DNA of 59,180 nt from Butyrivibrio sp. CAG:318 (GTDB lineage: Bacteria; Bacillota; Clostridia; Lachnospirales; Lachnospiraceae): contig FR889230.1 of assembly GCA_000431815.1 (NCBI GenBank), positions 1-59,180 of the forward strand. The letters run 5' to 3'. A model generated the notes under the pieces. It did no database searches. It was not told the DNA's origin and saw only the letters and a list, made by a program, of their open reading frames with translations. Below, in pieces: positions 33,778-42,503 of the stretch. The stretch's first letter is position 1. Each line of letters opens with the position of its first letter. Made by a program: the position numbers and the translations under genes.

Positions 33778-34620
33778 TTACGGTTCTTCAAATTTCATTG
33801 AAACACTGCCCATGTCGCAGTCGATTTTTACCTTATGCACGGTATCGGACTGCATTCCGCCGTTTCCGTCGAAACTGCTGTTTCCCATGTCGGTATCAAT
33901 ATCGTACTCGTATGAGTCTTTGCTGTAATACGTCGTGATATCGACACTTCCCATGCTGCAATCCATATCCATATCGCAGTCGAGATATCCTTTCAGTTCG
34001 GCGCTGCCCATGTCGAGTTCGGCACTAATCCGCCCCGTAATACTTCCATAAAAGACAACCCGTCCCATATCCGCATTTATATTCATATCTTCAGCTTTGA
34101 CATCCTCGTACACGACCTCACCCATGTCACAGTCCGTATCAAAATACCGGCTTTCTATGCCGTTTACCCTGACGCTTCCCATATCTGTGTCCAGCTTTAC
34201 AGAATCAAGTCTGCCTTCCGGCACATATATTCTGATATATGAATCCGAATATTTATTAAACTTAGGAAATACAAAGTTAAAACCGTTATTACTTTTATTT
34301 TCTTTTATTACAAGTTTTCCGTTATTCACTTCACATACCGGATTTTCCGAATAGAGCTTGTATTCAACCGCATATTCTTTTTTATCCGATTTAACGATTT
34401 CTATTCCGGCGAGATTGGCACTCACATCTATTGAATTAAAATCCTTTAACTTCGTATACTCCATGTTCTTCGCTTCCGGCAGTCCGATATTGATTCCCAC
34501 ATTGTCAAAAATATCAAAACTCTTATCCGCGCCGGCCGCAATGCCCACGCCCGTAAACACTCCGCCGAGAATAATAAGAACTCCGGCTATGATTCCCGCT
34601 ATTGCATAAAATTTCTTCAT
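33778..34620 (-). CDS. DUF4097 beta-helix protein
   Basis: This 280-residue protein has one N-terminal membrane or signal segment (about 5-30) followed by a repeating beta structure. Short D-M-G turns recur about every 20 residues (DTDMGSV, DCDMGEV, NADMGRV, ELDMGSA and so on), the mark of DUF4097 adhesin-like domains. It is the last gene of a PadR-DUF1700-DUF4097 set, a common Firmicutes module thought to act in envelope stress; its exact role is unknown. Confidence 0.88.
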   Translation of the reverse strand: MKKFYAIAGIIAGVLIILGGVFTGVGIAAGADKSFDIFDNVGINIGLPEAKNMEYTKLKDFNSIDVSANLAGIEIVKSDKKEYAVEYKLYSENPVCEVNNGKLVIKENKSNNGFNFVFPKFNKYSDSYIRIYVPEGRLDSVKLDTDMGSVRVNGIESRYFDTDCDMGEVVYEDVKAEDMNINADMGRVVFYGSITGRISAELDMGSAELKGYLDCDMDMDCSMGSVDITTYYSKDSYEYDIDTDMGNSSFDGNGGMQSDTVHKVKIDCDMGSVSMKFEEP

Positions 34621-34632
34621 ATGTCCGTCCTC

Positions 34633-35226
34633 CTAATTCTCAGTTCCCGCAAATGCGGCATATTTTTTCTTTCTGCGTCTGGCGGCTGCCGATTTGCAGC
34701 CCTTTACTATGGATCTGATTATAAGTACACAGAGCATTGAAAGCAAAACTCCCGCGCCCGTACACAGACAGCCTATTCCGACTGCGAGCATGCCGTTGGC
34801 GCCGTTGGCGAACGCTTCAATGATTCCACCCAGAACACATGCAACACCTCCGATAAGAAATGCAACCGCTACCGCCACAACCGATACCGCCACCGCTGCC
34901 ACCGCCGCCGCAACACCTATTGCAACACACAGGAGTGCAAGCCAGATTGGCGAACCTGCAACCGCTATAAAAATAATCCATCCGACCGGAAATTTCTTCT
35001 TCGCATTAAGCTTAACCTCGCCCGGCTGTCTGCCGCGGTACTCTGCAATGATACGTCTGGCAAGTTCCGACGGAACTCCGAGTTCCTGTATTACTTCCTG
35101 TTCTTTCTCTATTCCGGCATCTGCAAAATACTCTGAATAGTACTGCATCACGTTATTGTATTCATCTGCCGGAAGTTCATGCTGTATGCAGTTATTGAGC
35201 GCACCAAGATATTCAAATCTGTTCAT
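34633..35226 (-). CDS. DUF1700 family membrane protein
   Basis: This 197-residue protein starts MNRFEYLGALNNCI and has the DUF1700 N-terminal helical domain (about 1-65, including YYSEYFADAG and ELGVPSELARRIIAEY), then alanine/valine-rich membrane spans (about 85-170) and a basic tail. The ATG at 35226 has GGAGG upstream and overlaps the PadR gene by 14 bases, so the two are translationally coupled. It probably senses or relays an envelope signal together with PadR and DUF4097. Confidence 0.88.
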   Translation of the reverse strand: MNRFEYLGALNNCIQHELPADEYNNVMQYYSEYFADAGIEKEQEVIQELGVPSELARRIIAEYRGRQPGEVKLNAKKKFPVGWIIFIAVAGSPIWLALLCVAIGVAAAVAAVAVSVVAVAVAFLIGGVACVLGGIIEAFANGANGMLAVGIGCLCTGAGVLLSMLCVLIIRSIVKGCKSAAARRRKKKYAAFAGTEN

Positions 35227-35539
35227 TACCATTTCCTCCATAAAAGATTCCATCCAGGCTGTTCTTATAATTGTTCCATTCGGTTTTGTAAAAGTTCAGC
35301 CGCTCACGGCCTTCATCCGTAATACGGTAATACCTCCTGTTACGTCCCTGAAAAGCCATGTCATATGTAGTAAGACAGTTATCCTTCTGGAGACGCCGCA
35401 ATACCGGGTACAGCGTGGATTCCGAAATATCCACTATCGCCTTGACATTCTGCGTGAGCACATAACCATAGGTATCCCCACGGTCAAGAATGGCAAGCAC
35501 GCATGCATCAAGCAATGTGGAACCAAGTTGAAAAATCAT
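35213..35539 (-). CDS. PadR-family transcriptional regulator
   Basis: This 108-residue winged-helix protein carries the PadR core DRGDTYGYVLTQ and the wing ESTLYPVLRRLQKDNCL. In the family it represses its own operon, here including DUF1700 and DUF4097, and is released by a ligand or partner. GGAGG lies upstream of its ATG. Confidence 0.92.
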   Translation of the reverse strand: MIFQLGSTLLDACVLAILDRGDTYGYVLTQNVKAIVDISESTLYPVLRRLQKDNCLTTYDMAFQGRNRRYYRITDEGRERLNFYKTEWNNYKNSLDGIFYGGNGNEQI

Positions 35540-35609
35540 ATAAGCCTCCTATTTTTTGTGCAATATTATATGTCGTATAATATTGTCTGTTAGTATAATA
35601 CTATTCAGT

Positions 35610-36512
35610 TTATAAAATGTCAATATGTTTTTTCATCAGAGTCTTTCTGAATTCACCTGCTGCAGCACTGAGGCCTCTCTTAGTATCATATATAAGGCTT
35701 ATCTCCCTTTTAGGCACGCCCTCTTCTATTTCAATCGGATATATCCGTCCGGCCTTGATTGCCTCTGCGGCCACACGTTCCGGCACAAAACCTATTCCGA
35801 GATTATTTTCAAGCATCGGAAGAATCAGATCCGCTGTTGCTACCTCTATGTCCGGTGCGAACTCAAGACCATGTTCGGTAAAATACCTGCTGTACATATC
35901 ATATGTCGATGTATGCTTCTCCAACGATACGAATGAACATCCCGCAACCTCCGATAAACTGCGCTTTTGGGAGGCGAGTTCCATGTAGTTGCTGCCCCCT
36001 GCAAGTATGCTTTTAAAATTGCATATTGTTTTACTCTTGATCGGCGCCTCAGCTTTAACAGGTGTTGTCACAACGGCGAAGTCAATCTGCGCATTCTTAA
36101 GAGCCGCCATCGCCTGCGGTGTGGAATAATTATGTATCCTGACACGCACATCAGGATGTTTTTCGTGATACTCATGTATTACGTCAAAAAGAAAAAGATG
36201 CAGCGCCGTCTCGCTTGCTCCGATTGTCACAACTCCTCCTCCGAGCTTTGCCCTGCCCGTCAGTTCTTCCTCGGCTGTCTGCAGCTGTTCCACAGCCGGC
36301 TGCACATATCCGTAAAGTCGTTCTCCGTCCTCCGTCAGCGCAACGCCTTTGTTGGAGCGCACCATAAGCTGGCAGCCGAGTTCTCCTTCCAGAAGCTTCA
36401 TTACCCTTGTTATATTGGGCTGGTTGTTCTGCAATGCCTTCGCGGCTTTGGAAATATTCTGATACTTGGCTACATAATAAAATATTTTGTAATACTCGAA
36501 GTTAATTGACAT
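35610..36512 (-). CDS. LysR-family transcriptional regulator
   Basis: This 300-residue protein has the LysR helix-turn-helix (QNISKAAKALQNNQPNITRV, about 18-37) and an effector domain with the segment GVVTIGASETALHLFL. It is divergent from a MATE efflux gene 136 bases away, which is the likeliest target. GGAG lies upstream of the start. The ligand is unknown. Confidence 0.88.
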   Translation of the reverse strand: MSINFEYYKIFYYVAKYQNISKAAKALQNNQPNITRVMKLLEGELGCQLMVRSNKGVALTEDGERLYGYVQPAVEQLQTAEEELTGRAKLGGGVVTIGASETALHLFLFDVIHEYHEKHPDVRVRIHNYSTPQAMAALKNAQIDFAVVTTPVKAEAPIKSKTICNFKSILAGGSNYMELASQKRSLSEVAGCSFVSLEKHTSTYDMYSRYFTEHGLEFAPDIEVATADLILPMLENNLGIGFVPERVAAEAIKAGRIYPIEIEEGVPKREISLIYDTKRGLSAAAGEFRKTLMKKHIDIL

Positions 36513-36647
36513 GTTTTTCTCTCCTTATATTTATTTCATATAGCAGATATATTAATTATATATTTTTAATATTTTATAGTGCAAAGTATAATACATGCAG
36601 ATGTTATTGGTCAATATCAGATTTGGATTATTTAAGGAAGTGTGGTC

Positions 36648-37994
36648 ATGAACAGGGATTTAACAGTAGGAAAACCGTCCCAGATACTATGGAGATTCTG
36701 TCTGCCGCTATTTGGAAGCATTATTTTCCAACAGTTATACAACATTGCCGACAGCCTTGTCGCCGGAAAATTCATAGGTGAGAATGCTCTTGCTGCTGTA
36801 GGCAACGGATATGAAATCACTTTGATATTTATAGCTTTCGCCTTCGGATGTAACATCGGCTGCTCCGTAATCGTGTCCAATTTCTTCGGTGCCGGACGGT
36901 ATAACGATGTCAAAACCACCGTGTACACGACAATGATTTCAAGTGGTGTGCTCTGTATGATACTTATGGCATTCGGTCTGCTTTTCGGACGCACTCTTCT
37001 CGGAATTATAAACACGCCGAAGGAAGTTATCGACGATTCGCTTCTGTATCTTAATATATACATATTCGGTCTGCCGTTTCTTTTCTTCTACAATGTGGCA
37101 ACCGGTATTTTCTCAGCCATGGGCGATTCCAGAACACCTTTTATTTTCCTTGCCATATCGTCCACAAGCAACATTGCGATGGACATTCTTTTTGTCAAGG
37201 CCTTCAATATGGGGATTGCCGGTGTGGCATGGGCTACATTCTTATGCCAGAGCATAAGCTGTATTCTTTCGATTATTATCGTACTTAAACGCCTCCACAG
37301 TCTCAAGTGCAATGAAGATGAGCGTGTCCGCATATTCGATATACATATATTCGGCAGGATTGCCGCAATCGCAGTTCCAAGCATCCTGCAGCAGAGCTTT
37401 ATTTCCATCGGCAACATCATAATCCAGAGTGTCATAAACGGATTCGGCACAAGCGTCATGGCCGGTTATTCCGCCGCCGTAAAGCTCAACAACCTTGTAA
37501 TCACTTCACTCACAACGCTCGGCAACGGCATTTCCAACTATACCGCACAGAATCTCGGTGCCGGTAAAAAAGAAAGAATACGCCCCGGTTTCTTCGCAGG
37601 CGGAAAACTTGTATGGATCATATGTATTCCTTTTATTATATTATATTGGGTCGCCGGCCGTTACCTGCTTCTCCTTTTTATGGAGCAAAGCAGCACGTCG
37701 GCCATTGAAACCGGAATGCAGTTTTTGAAAATCATCTCGCCGTTCTACATGATAGTCTCAATCAAACTGGTTGCTGACGGTGTACTGCGCGGTGCCGGTA
37801 AGATGGGCCGGTTCATGATCACTACTTTTACGGATCTCATCTTAAGGGTTGCACTCGCAATACTTCTGTCCGCACATTACGGCACTGCCGGAATATGGAG
37901 TGCATGGCCTATCGGATGGTGCATATCGACCACGTTGTCGGTGGTATTTTTCTTCACGGGTGAATGGAACCAAAAAAAGATAGCCACGATATAA
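36648..37994 (+). CDS. MATE-family efflux transporter
   Basis: This 448-residue protein has about twelve membrane spans in two six-helix halves, with typical segments QQLYNIADSLVAGKFIG and GNGISNYTAQNLGAGKKE. MATE pumps use Na+ or H+ gradients to export cationic compounds. The ATG at 36648 has AGGAAG upstream; a GTG two codons earlier is less well placed. Divergent from the LysR gene, which may control it. Confidence 0.92.
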   Translation: MNRDLTVGKPSQILWRFCLPLFGSIIFQQLYNIADSLVAGKFIGENALAAVGNGYEITLIFIAFAFGCNIGCSVIVSNFFGAGRYNDVKTTVYTTMISSGVLCMILMAFGLLFGRTLLGIINTPKEVIDDSLLYLNIYIFGLPFLFFYNVATGIFSAMGDSRTPFIFLAISSTSNIAMDILFVKAFNMGIAGVAWATFLCQSISCILSIIIVLKRLHSLKCNEDERVRIFDIHIFGRIAAIAVPSILQQSFISIGNIIIQSVINGFGTSVMAGYSAAVKLNNLVITSLTTLGNGISNYTAQNLGAGKKERIRPGFFAGGKLVWIICIPFIILYWVAGRYLLLLFMEQSSTSAIETGMQFLKIISPFYMIVSIKLVADGVLRGAGKMGRFMITTFTDLILRVALAILLSAHYGTAGIWSAWPIGWCISTTLSVVFFFTGEWNQKKIATI

Positions 37995-38008
37995 ATCATG
38001 GCTATCTC
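37970..38008. terminator. Terminator between MATE and asd
   Basis: AGATAGCCACGAT pairs with ATCATGGCTATCT around a short loop. The T-run is on the minus strand, so it mainly serves asd. Confidence 0.8.
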
Positions 38009-38031
38009 TCCAAATTACCTTACCGGTAATA

Positions 38032-39117
38032 TTATTTAGCTGTGATGTACTTCTGTGCAACGAGAAGTTCTGCGCTTAATACGGCTCCGCCTGCTGCACC
38101 TCTGATGGTATTATGTGAAAGTCCTACGAACTTCCAGTCGAATACCGAATCCTCACGGAGACGTCCGAATGATACTCCGAAACCATTCTCGTAATCAACA
38201 TCAAGTCTTACCTGAGGTCTGTTGTCCTCTTCAAGATACTGGATGAAATGCTCCGGTGCGCTAGGAAGCTTGAGTTCCTGCGGAAGTCCCTTGAAGTTTC
38301 TCCATCTGTCTATAATCTGTTCCTTGGTAGGCTTATTCTTGAAGTTTACGAATACCGCTGCTGTATGTCCGTTAAGTACCGGCACACGAAGACACTGTGT
38401 TGTGATAACAGGAAGTGCTGCCTTCTCGATTTTTCCGTCAACAAGCTTGCCCATAAGTCTTAAAGGCTCCTGCTCGCTCTTCTCTTCCTCGCCTGCGATA
38501 TAAGGGATTACATTGCCCTCCATCTCCGGCCAGTCCTTGAATGTCTTACCTGCGCCTGAAATAGCCTGGTATGTGGTAGCTACTACAAGAGTAGGTTCAA
38601 ATTCCTTAAGTGCGAAGATTGCCGGTGTATAACTCTGGATTGAACAGTTAGGCTTAACTGCGATAAATCCTCTCTTGGTTCCGAGTCTCTTCTTCTGATA
38701 CTCGATAAGTCCGTAATGCTCCGGATTGATTTCAGGAACAACCATAGGAACATCCTCTGTCCAACGGTGAGCACTGTTGTTGGAAACAACAGGAGTCTCT
38801 GTCTTGGCATAATCTTCTTCTATCTTCTTAATCTCTTCCTTAGACATGTCAACTGCGCTGAATACGAAGTCAACCTTAGAAGCTACTTCTTCAATATCAT
38901 GAACATTATATACTATCATGTTCTTAACTGCTTCCGGCATAGGTGTTGTCATTTTCCATCTGTCACCTACAGCCTCTGCATAGGTCTTACCTGCTGAGCG
39001 AGGGCTTGCAGCAATAGCTACAACCTCAAACCACGGATGATTCTCAAGTAATGAGATAAATCTCTGTCCTACCATACCTGTTCCGCCAAGTATGCCGACT
39101 CTTAATTTCTTTTCCAT
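38032..39117 (-). CDS. asd: Aspartate-semialdehyde dehydrogenase
   Basis: This 361-residue enzyme reduces aspartyl phosphate with NADPH toward lysine, threonine and methionine. It has the NADP-binding GGTGMVGQRF near residues 11-20 and the catalytic cysteine in KPNCSIQSY. Its length and the segments around the cysteine fit the archaeal/fungal-like branch of the family rather than the E. coli form. It follows the NodB-like lipoprotein gene with 29 bases between them. Confidence 0.93.
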   Translation of the reverse strand: MEKKLRVGILGGTGMVGQRFISLLENHPWFEVVAIAASPRSAGKTYAEAVGDRWKMTTPMPEAVKNMIVYNVHDIEEVASKVDFVFSAVDMSKEEIKKIEEDYAKTETPVVSNNSAHRWTEDVPMVVPEINPEHYGLIEYQKKRLGTKRGFIAVKPNCSIQSYTPAIFALKEFEPTLVVATTYQAISGAGKTFKDWPEMEGNVIPYIAGEEEKSEQEPLRLMGKLVDGKIEKAALPVITTQCLRVPVLNGHTAAVFVNFKNKPTKEQIIDRWRNFKGLPQELKLPSAPEHFIQYLEEDNRPQVRLDVDYENGFGVSFGRLREDSVFDWKFVGLSHNTIRGAAGGAVLSAELLVAQKYITAK

Positions 39118-39146
39118 ATTCTTCTGCTCCTGTTTTCCTATTCTTG

Positions 39147-40484
39147 CTAATTCTTCTGGTAAAACGCGAACTCAAAGCCCTTGGCCCTGATTCCGTCTAT
39201 CAAATCAGCCAACATCTTCTGATTAAGCGAAGATGACGCACTAAGCGAATATATTGCACCTCCGTGCGCCCTGGCAAGTGCCTTGCTAAGCGCCTGCCTG
39301 GTAGTCATCTGGCTGTCCCAGTCAGCATATGCATAACTCCAGAATACCGTTCTGTATCCTGACTTCTGCGCCGCCGCAAGCGTCTGCTCGTTAAAATATC
39401 CCGATGGTGGCCTGAAAAGGTACATTTCATATCCGAATGTTTCGTAAACGTAATTGTACAACGTATCAAGCTCACTTGTCAATTGATTTAGAGATAAATC
39501 TCCAACCTCTTTGCCGCTTGCAGTGTAATTTCCTATAACATGTCCTTCATCTATCATTCTGCGGACAAGTGCTTCGTTGTCCTTAACATACGATAGTGTG
39601 ACGAAAAATACCGCTTTGACTCCCTTTTCCTTAAGGGTATCAAGTATCTTGACCGTTCTGCCGTTCTCACCTATTTCATTGAACGTAAGCCATATATAAC
39701 TGCTCTGCGGCTCGATGAAATCGACTCTGTATTTATCATAAAGGTTAGTGTAATACCCTATCTGCGGTCTGTTATTCTCCGAATCAACATTATCACCGAG
39801 TCCGTAGTATACACCAGTTGTATCATATGAGTCCAAATCTCCGATATCAACTCCGGCAGATGTATTCATATATGCCGAGTAATCGGAAATTCCCGCAGCT
39901 CCGCCCGGAATCTTTCCCGGTTCCACCACATGAACCCTGAAGTCCCTGACCGATATATTTCCGAAGGAATCCTTAGCTATAACTTCCGCATTATAATCTC
40001 CGAGACTGTCAAAAGAAAGTGTGTCAACCATCTCTTTATCCTCGTCCGCAAGTGTCATATCCTTTGAAAAGCCGTATTCATAATCCGAATAGTCTTTCAC
40101 TGATGCCACAACATTATCAAGCTGAAGAGTTCCCTGCTGTTCAAAATAGATCTCCTCGCTCTTAAGCGAAATCTCCGGTGCCTTAATGTCAGTAACCTTA
40201 ACCTTAAATTCGCGCACATCCTCTCCGTATGTGACGGATGCATTGTAAGTGCCCATCTTGTCCGTATCCACTTGTGACAGATCTATTGTCATATCTGCCA
40301 ACATTGCCTTGGAAGCCCTGACATAGCTTGAAATATTCATATCAAGCTCATCACCCACATTTACGGTAAACTCGTCCTTAACAAGATTGATCGTGTAACT
40401 GCCGCAGCCGCCAAGCATCAATACGACAGCCGTACATACTAAAACTGCTGGTAATAATTTAATTTTACGAATAAAATCTGCCAT
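39147..40484 (-). CDS. NodB-like lipoprotein lacking deacetylase metal ligands
   Basis: This 445-residue protein has a lipoprotein signal (LGGC, C27), two Ig-like beta domains (about 32-190) and a NodB polysaccharide-deacetylase fold (about 262-440). The key motifs are altered: the TFDDG loop reads TFNEIG (267-272) and the H-x3-H metal motif reads Y320-x3-G324, although RPPSG (358-362) and a late His (H407) are kept. It therefore lacks the usual base and metal ligands and is probably not a standard deacetylase. The ATG at 40484 has GAGGAG upstream. It precedes asd by 29 bases. Confidence 0.85.
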   Translation of the reverse strand: MADFIRKIKLLPAVLVCTAVVLMLGGCGSYTINLVKDEFTVNVGDELDMNISSYVRASKAMLADMTIDLSQVDTDKMGTYNASVTYGEDVREFKVKVTDIKAPEISLKSEEIYFEQQGTLQLDNVVASVKDYSDYEYGFSKDMTLADEDKEMVDTLSFDSLGDYNAEVIAKDSFGNISVRDFRVHVVEPGKIPGGAAGISDYSAYMNTSAGVDIGDLDSYDTTGVYYGLGDNVDSENNRPQIGYYTNLYDKYRVDFIEPQSSYIWLTFNEIGENGRTVKILDTLKEKGVKAVFFVTLSYVKDNEALVRRMIDEGHVIGNYTASGKEVGDLSLNQLTSELDTLYNYVYETFGYEMYLFRPPSGYFNEQTLAAAQKSGYRTVFWSYAYADWDSQMTTRQALSKALARAHGGAIYSLSASSSLNQKMLADLIDGIRAKGFEFAFYQKN

Positions 40485-40519
40485 AAGAAGCTGCTCCTCA
40501 TAAGTCTTAATGTGAAAAC

Positions 40520-40549
40520 AACCCGCCATACATTACTGCATCGCGGGTA
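40520..40549 (-). terminator. Terminator after tRNA-Thr
   Basis: ACCCGC and GCGGGT close a hairpin with partial inner pairing, followed by TGTTTT on the minus strand. Moderate strength. Confidence 0.6.
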
Positions 40550-40563
40550 TATATTTGGTATAA

Positions 40564-40635
40564 AGCTGATGACGGGAATTGAACCCGTGACCCCTTCCTT
40601 ACCAAGGAAGTGCTCTACCTCTGAGCCACATCAGC
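40564..40635 (-). tRNA. tRNA-Thr (anticodon GGT)
   Basis: The 72-base cloverleaf has a perfect 7-bp acceptor stem (GCTGATG/CATCAGC) and the anticodon arm CTTCC-TTGGTAA-GGAAG with anticodon GGT. The T arm reads ACGGG-TTCAATT-CCCGT. CCA is not encoded. Confidence 0.95.
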
Positions 40636-40648
40636 GCATCTGAATAAG

Positions 40649-40677
40649 ATATTAACATATCAATCAGAATTTATCAA
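40649..40677 (-). promoter_or_regulatory. Promoter of tRNA-Thr
   Basis: On the minus strand TTGATA (40672-40677) and TAATAT (40649-40654) are 17 bases apart, ending 13 bases before the tRNA. Confidence 0.6.
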
Positions 40678-40712
40678 CATTTTTTTCTAAAAATATCAGC
40701 AAAATTAAAAAA

Positions 40713-41324
40713 TCATTCCATAAGGCCGGTGAGTTTTGCCCTCACTCTCTGTATCGCATTGTCGACTGTCTTTGTGGTTTTGCCAAGATATGCGGCTATC
40801 TCCGAGTAACTGCAGCCTTCCCTGTAAAGCTCAAGCACCTGCAGTTCCATTTTGCTTAAACTCTTATACAACTGCTCTTCAAGCCTTGCCGCCTGATCCT
40901 TGTCTATGAAAATAGCCTCCGGATTCATTTCATTGCCGGATGCCAGAACATCTTTGAGACTTGCATCATCTCCCAGGTCATCCGTTACAGGTGTATCAAG
41001 CGATATATACGAATTAAGGGGACCGTTCTTCAGCCTGTTATAAGCAGTCATCGCAGTCCTTATCTGACGGCTGATACAAAGTGAGGCAAAAGTCATGAAA
41101 ACCGCTTCGCGTTCAGGATTGTAATCTCTGATAGCCTTGTACAGTCCTATCATTCCTTCCTGAATAAGATCATCATTATCCGCTCCGACCAGAAAATACG
41201 CCCTTGCTTTCATTCTGACAAGATTTTTATATTTCTCCACAAGCACATCCGCCGCCGGCGAATCCCCGTTACGGTATGTCATAACAAGTTCTTCATCCGA
41301 CATTTTCGCATATCTGTCATTCAT
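40713..41324 (-). CDS. sigH: RNA polymerase sigma factor sigma-H
   Basis: This 203-residue sigma factor has region 2 (ADNDDLIQEGMIGLYKAIRDYN) and a region 4 helix-turn-helix (CSYSEIAAYLGKTTKTVDNAIQRVRAKL). Sigma-H drives early sporulation and stationary-phase genes, including spoIIA in relatives. It is the last gene of the ispF-cysE-cysS-mrnC-rlmB-sigH cluster. In B. subtilis yacP (rae1) lies between rlmB and sigH; here the gap is one base. Confidence 0.93.
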   Translation of the reverse strand: MNDRYAKMSDEELVMTYRNGDSPAADVLVEKYKNLVRMKARAYFLVGADNDDLIQEGMIGLYKAIRDYNPEREAVFMTFASLCISRQIRTAMTAYNRLKNGPLNSYISLDTPVTDDLGDDASLKDVLASGNEMNPEAIFIDKDQAARLEEQLYKSLSKMELQVLELYREGCSYSEIAAYLGKTTKTVDNAIQRVRAKLTGLME

Positions 41325-41325
41325 C

Positions 41326-42066
41326 CTAACACATCCTCTGTCTGACGATTTCGTACGCCATTACGCCTGCTGCCACCGATGCATTAAGCGAATCTATATC
41401 GCCCTTCATCGGAATGGACGCGGTAAAATCACATTTTTCCTTTACAAGCCGTCCGACACCTTCTCCTTCATTGCCTATGACAAGACCTATCGGACCTTTG
41501 AGATTAAGATTATACATCAGTTCACCTTTCATGTCGGCGCACACGAACCAGAGGCCTTCCTTCTTAAGTTCGTCTATCGCAGATGCAAGATTGGTAACCT
41601 TTGCAACCGGTGTGTAATTAAGCGCACCCGCAGATGTTCTTGCAACCGTTGCCGTAAGTCCTACCGCACGGTGTTTCGGTATGATTACTCCATGCGCACC
41701 GCACAGATTGGCGGTTCTTATTATTGCACCGAGATTGTGCGGATCCTCTATTCCGTCAAGAATAAATATAAACGGATCCTCGCCTTTGCTTCTCGCCGCC
41801 TTAAGAATATCGGAAACTTCAACATAATCATATGCTGCCGCATTTGCGATAACGCCCTGATGATGTCCCGTTTCCGACATATGGTCAAGTCTTTCTTTGT
41901 CAACATAATTAATTATCGAACCGCTTTTCTTCGCCTCGCGCAGAATAGTCATTACCGGACCGTCCTTACAGCCGTCAAGCACATATAATTTGTCTATTGT
42001 TTTACCGCTTCTGTAGGCCTCTATAACGGCATTACGTCCCTCTATGGTAAATTCATTGTGTTTCAT
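41326..42066 (-). CDS. rlmB: 23S rRNA 2'-O-methyltransferase RlmB (TrmH family)
   Basis: This 246-residue SPOUT methyltransferase methylates a guanosine ribose in 23S rRNA. It shows an N-terminal substrate-binding domain and the knot motifs ILDGIEDPHNLGAIIRTA, IGNEGEGVGRLV and the C-terminal DSLNASVAAGVMAYEI. The ATG at 42066 with AAAGGA upstream is preferred over the ATG at 42105. It lies two bases after mrnC and one base before sigH. Confidence 0.93.
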   Translation of the reverse strand: MKHNEFTIEGRNAVIEAYRSGKTIDKLYVLDGCKDGPVMTILREAKKSGSIINYVDKERLDHMSETGHHQGVIANAAAYDYVEVSDILKAARSKGEDPFIFILDGIEDPHNLGAIIRTANLCGAHGVIIPKHRAVGLTATVARTSAGALNYTPVAKVTNLASAIDELKKEGLWFVCADMKGELMYNLNLKGPIGLVIGNEGEGVGRLVKEKCDFTASIPMKGDIDSLNASVAAGVMAYEIVRQRMC

Positions 42067-42067
42067 A

Positions 42068-42502
42068 TTATTTCCTTTCGCTGTCATTGCATTCAACAGC
42101 TTCAAAACCCTTTTTCACAAGTTCCATTATGCGTTCAAAACGTTTATCCAGATAAAGATATCCGATAAGCGCCTCAAAACCTGTCGCCCGCCTGTAATCA
42201 CCGGCGGTTGCGTTCTTGGCCCTGGTATATGAATGGGCATTACGTCCACGCTTGTATGCTGCCGTTTCCTCATCCGTAAGTTCCGGTATTAATGCCTCTA
42301 TCATAGCTGACTGGGTGCCTGCTTTAGCAAGATTGCTTGCCTTGCGGTTAAGCTTATCTACCGGCGCATTGCCTGCATATACAAGTCTCGTCCTTATGAT
42401 AAGTTCGTATACGCAGTCACCGATATAAGCAAGTGTCAACGGAGAATATGTCGCAAGATCGATTTTTCCGAGGTCAAAAGCCTCTGCCATCTCTTCAAAC
42501 AT
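42068..42502 (-). CDS. mrnC: Mini-ribonuclease 3
   Basis: This 144-residue RNase III-like protein lacks the double-stranded-RNA-binding domain, as Mini-III does. The catalytic segment LAYIGDCVYELIIRTR is present. In B. subtilis it matures 23S rRNA ends. The ATG at 42502 lies two bases after the cysS stop, with GGGAG inside the end of cysS. Confidence 0.93.
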   Translation of the reverse strand: MFEEMAEAFDLGKIDLATYSPLTLAYIGDCVYELIIRTRLVYAGNAPVDKLNRKASNLAKAGTQSAMIEALIPELTDEETAAYKRGRNAHSYTRAKNATAGDYRRATGFEALIGYLYLDKRFERIMELVKKGFEAVECNDSERK

Positions 42503-42503
42503 A

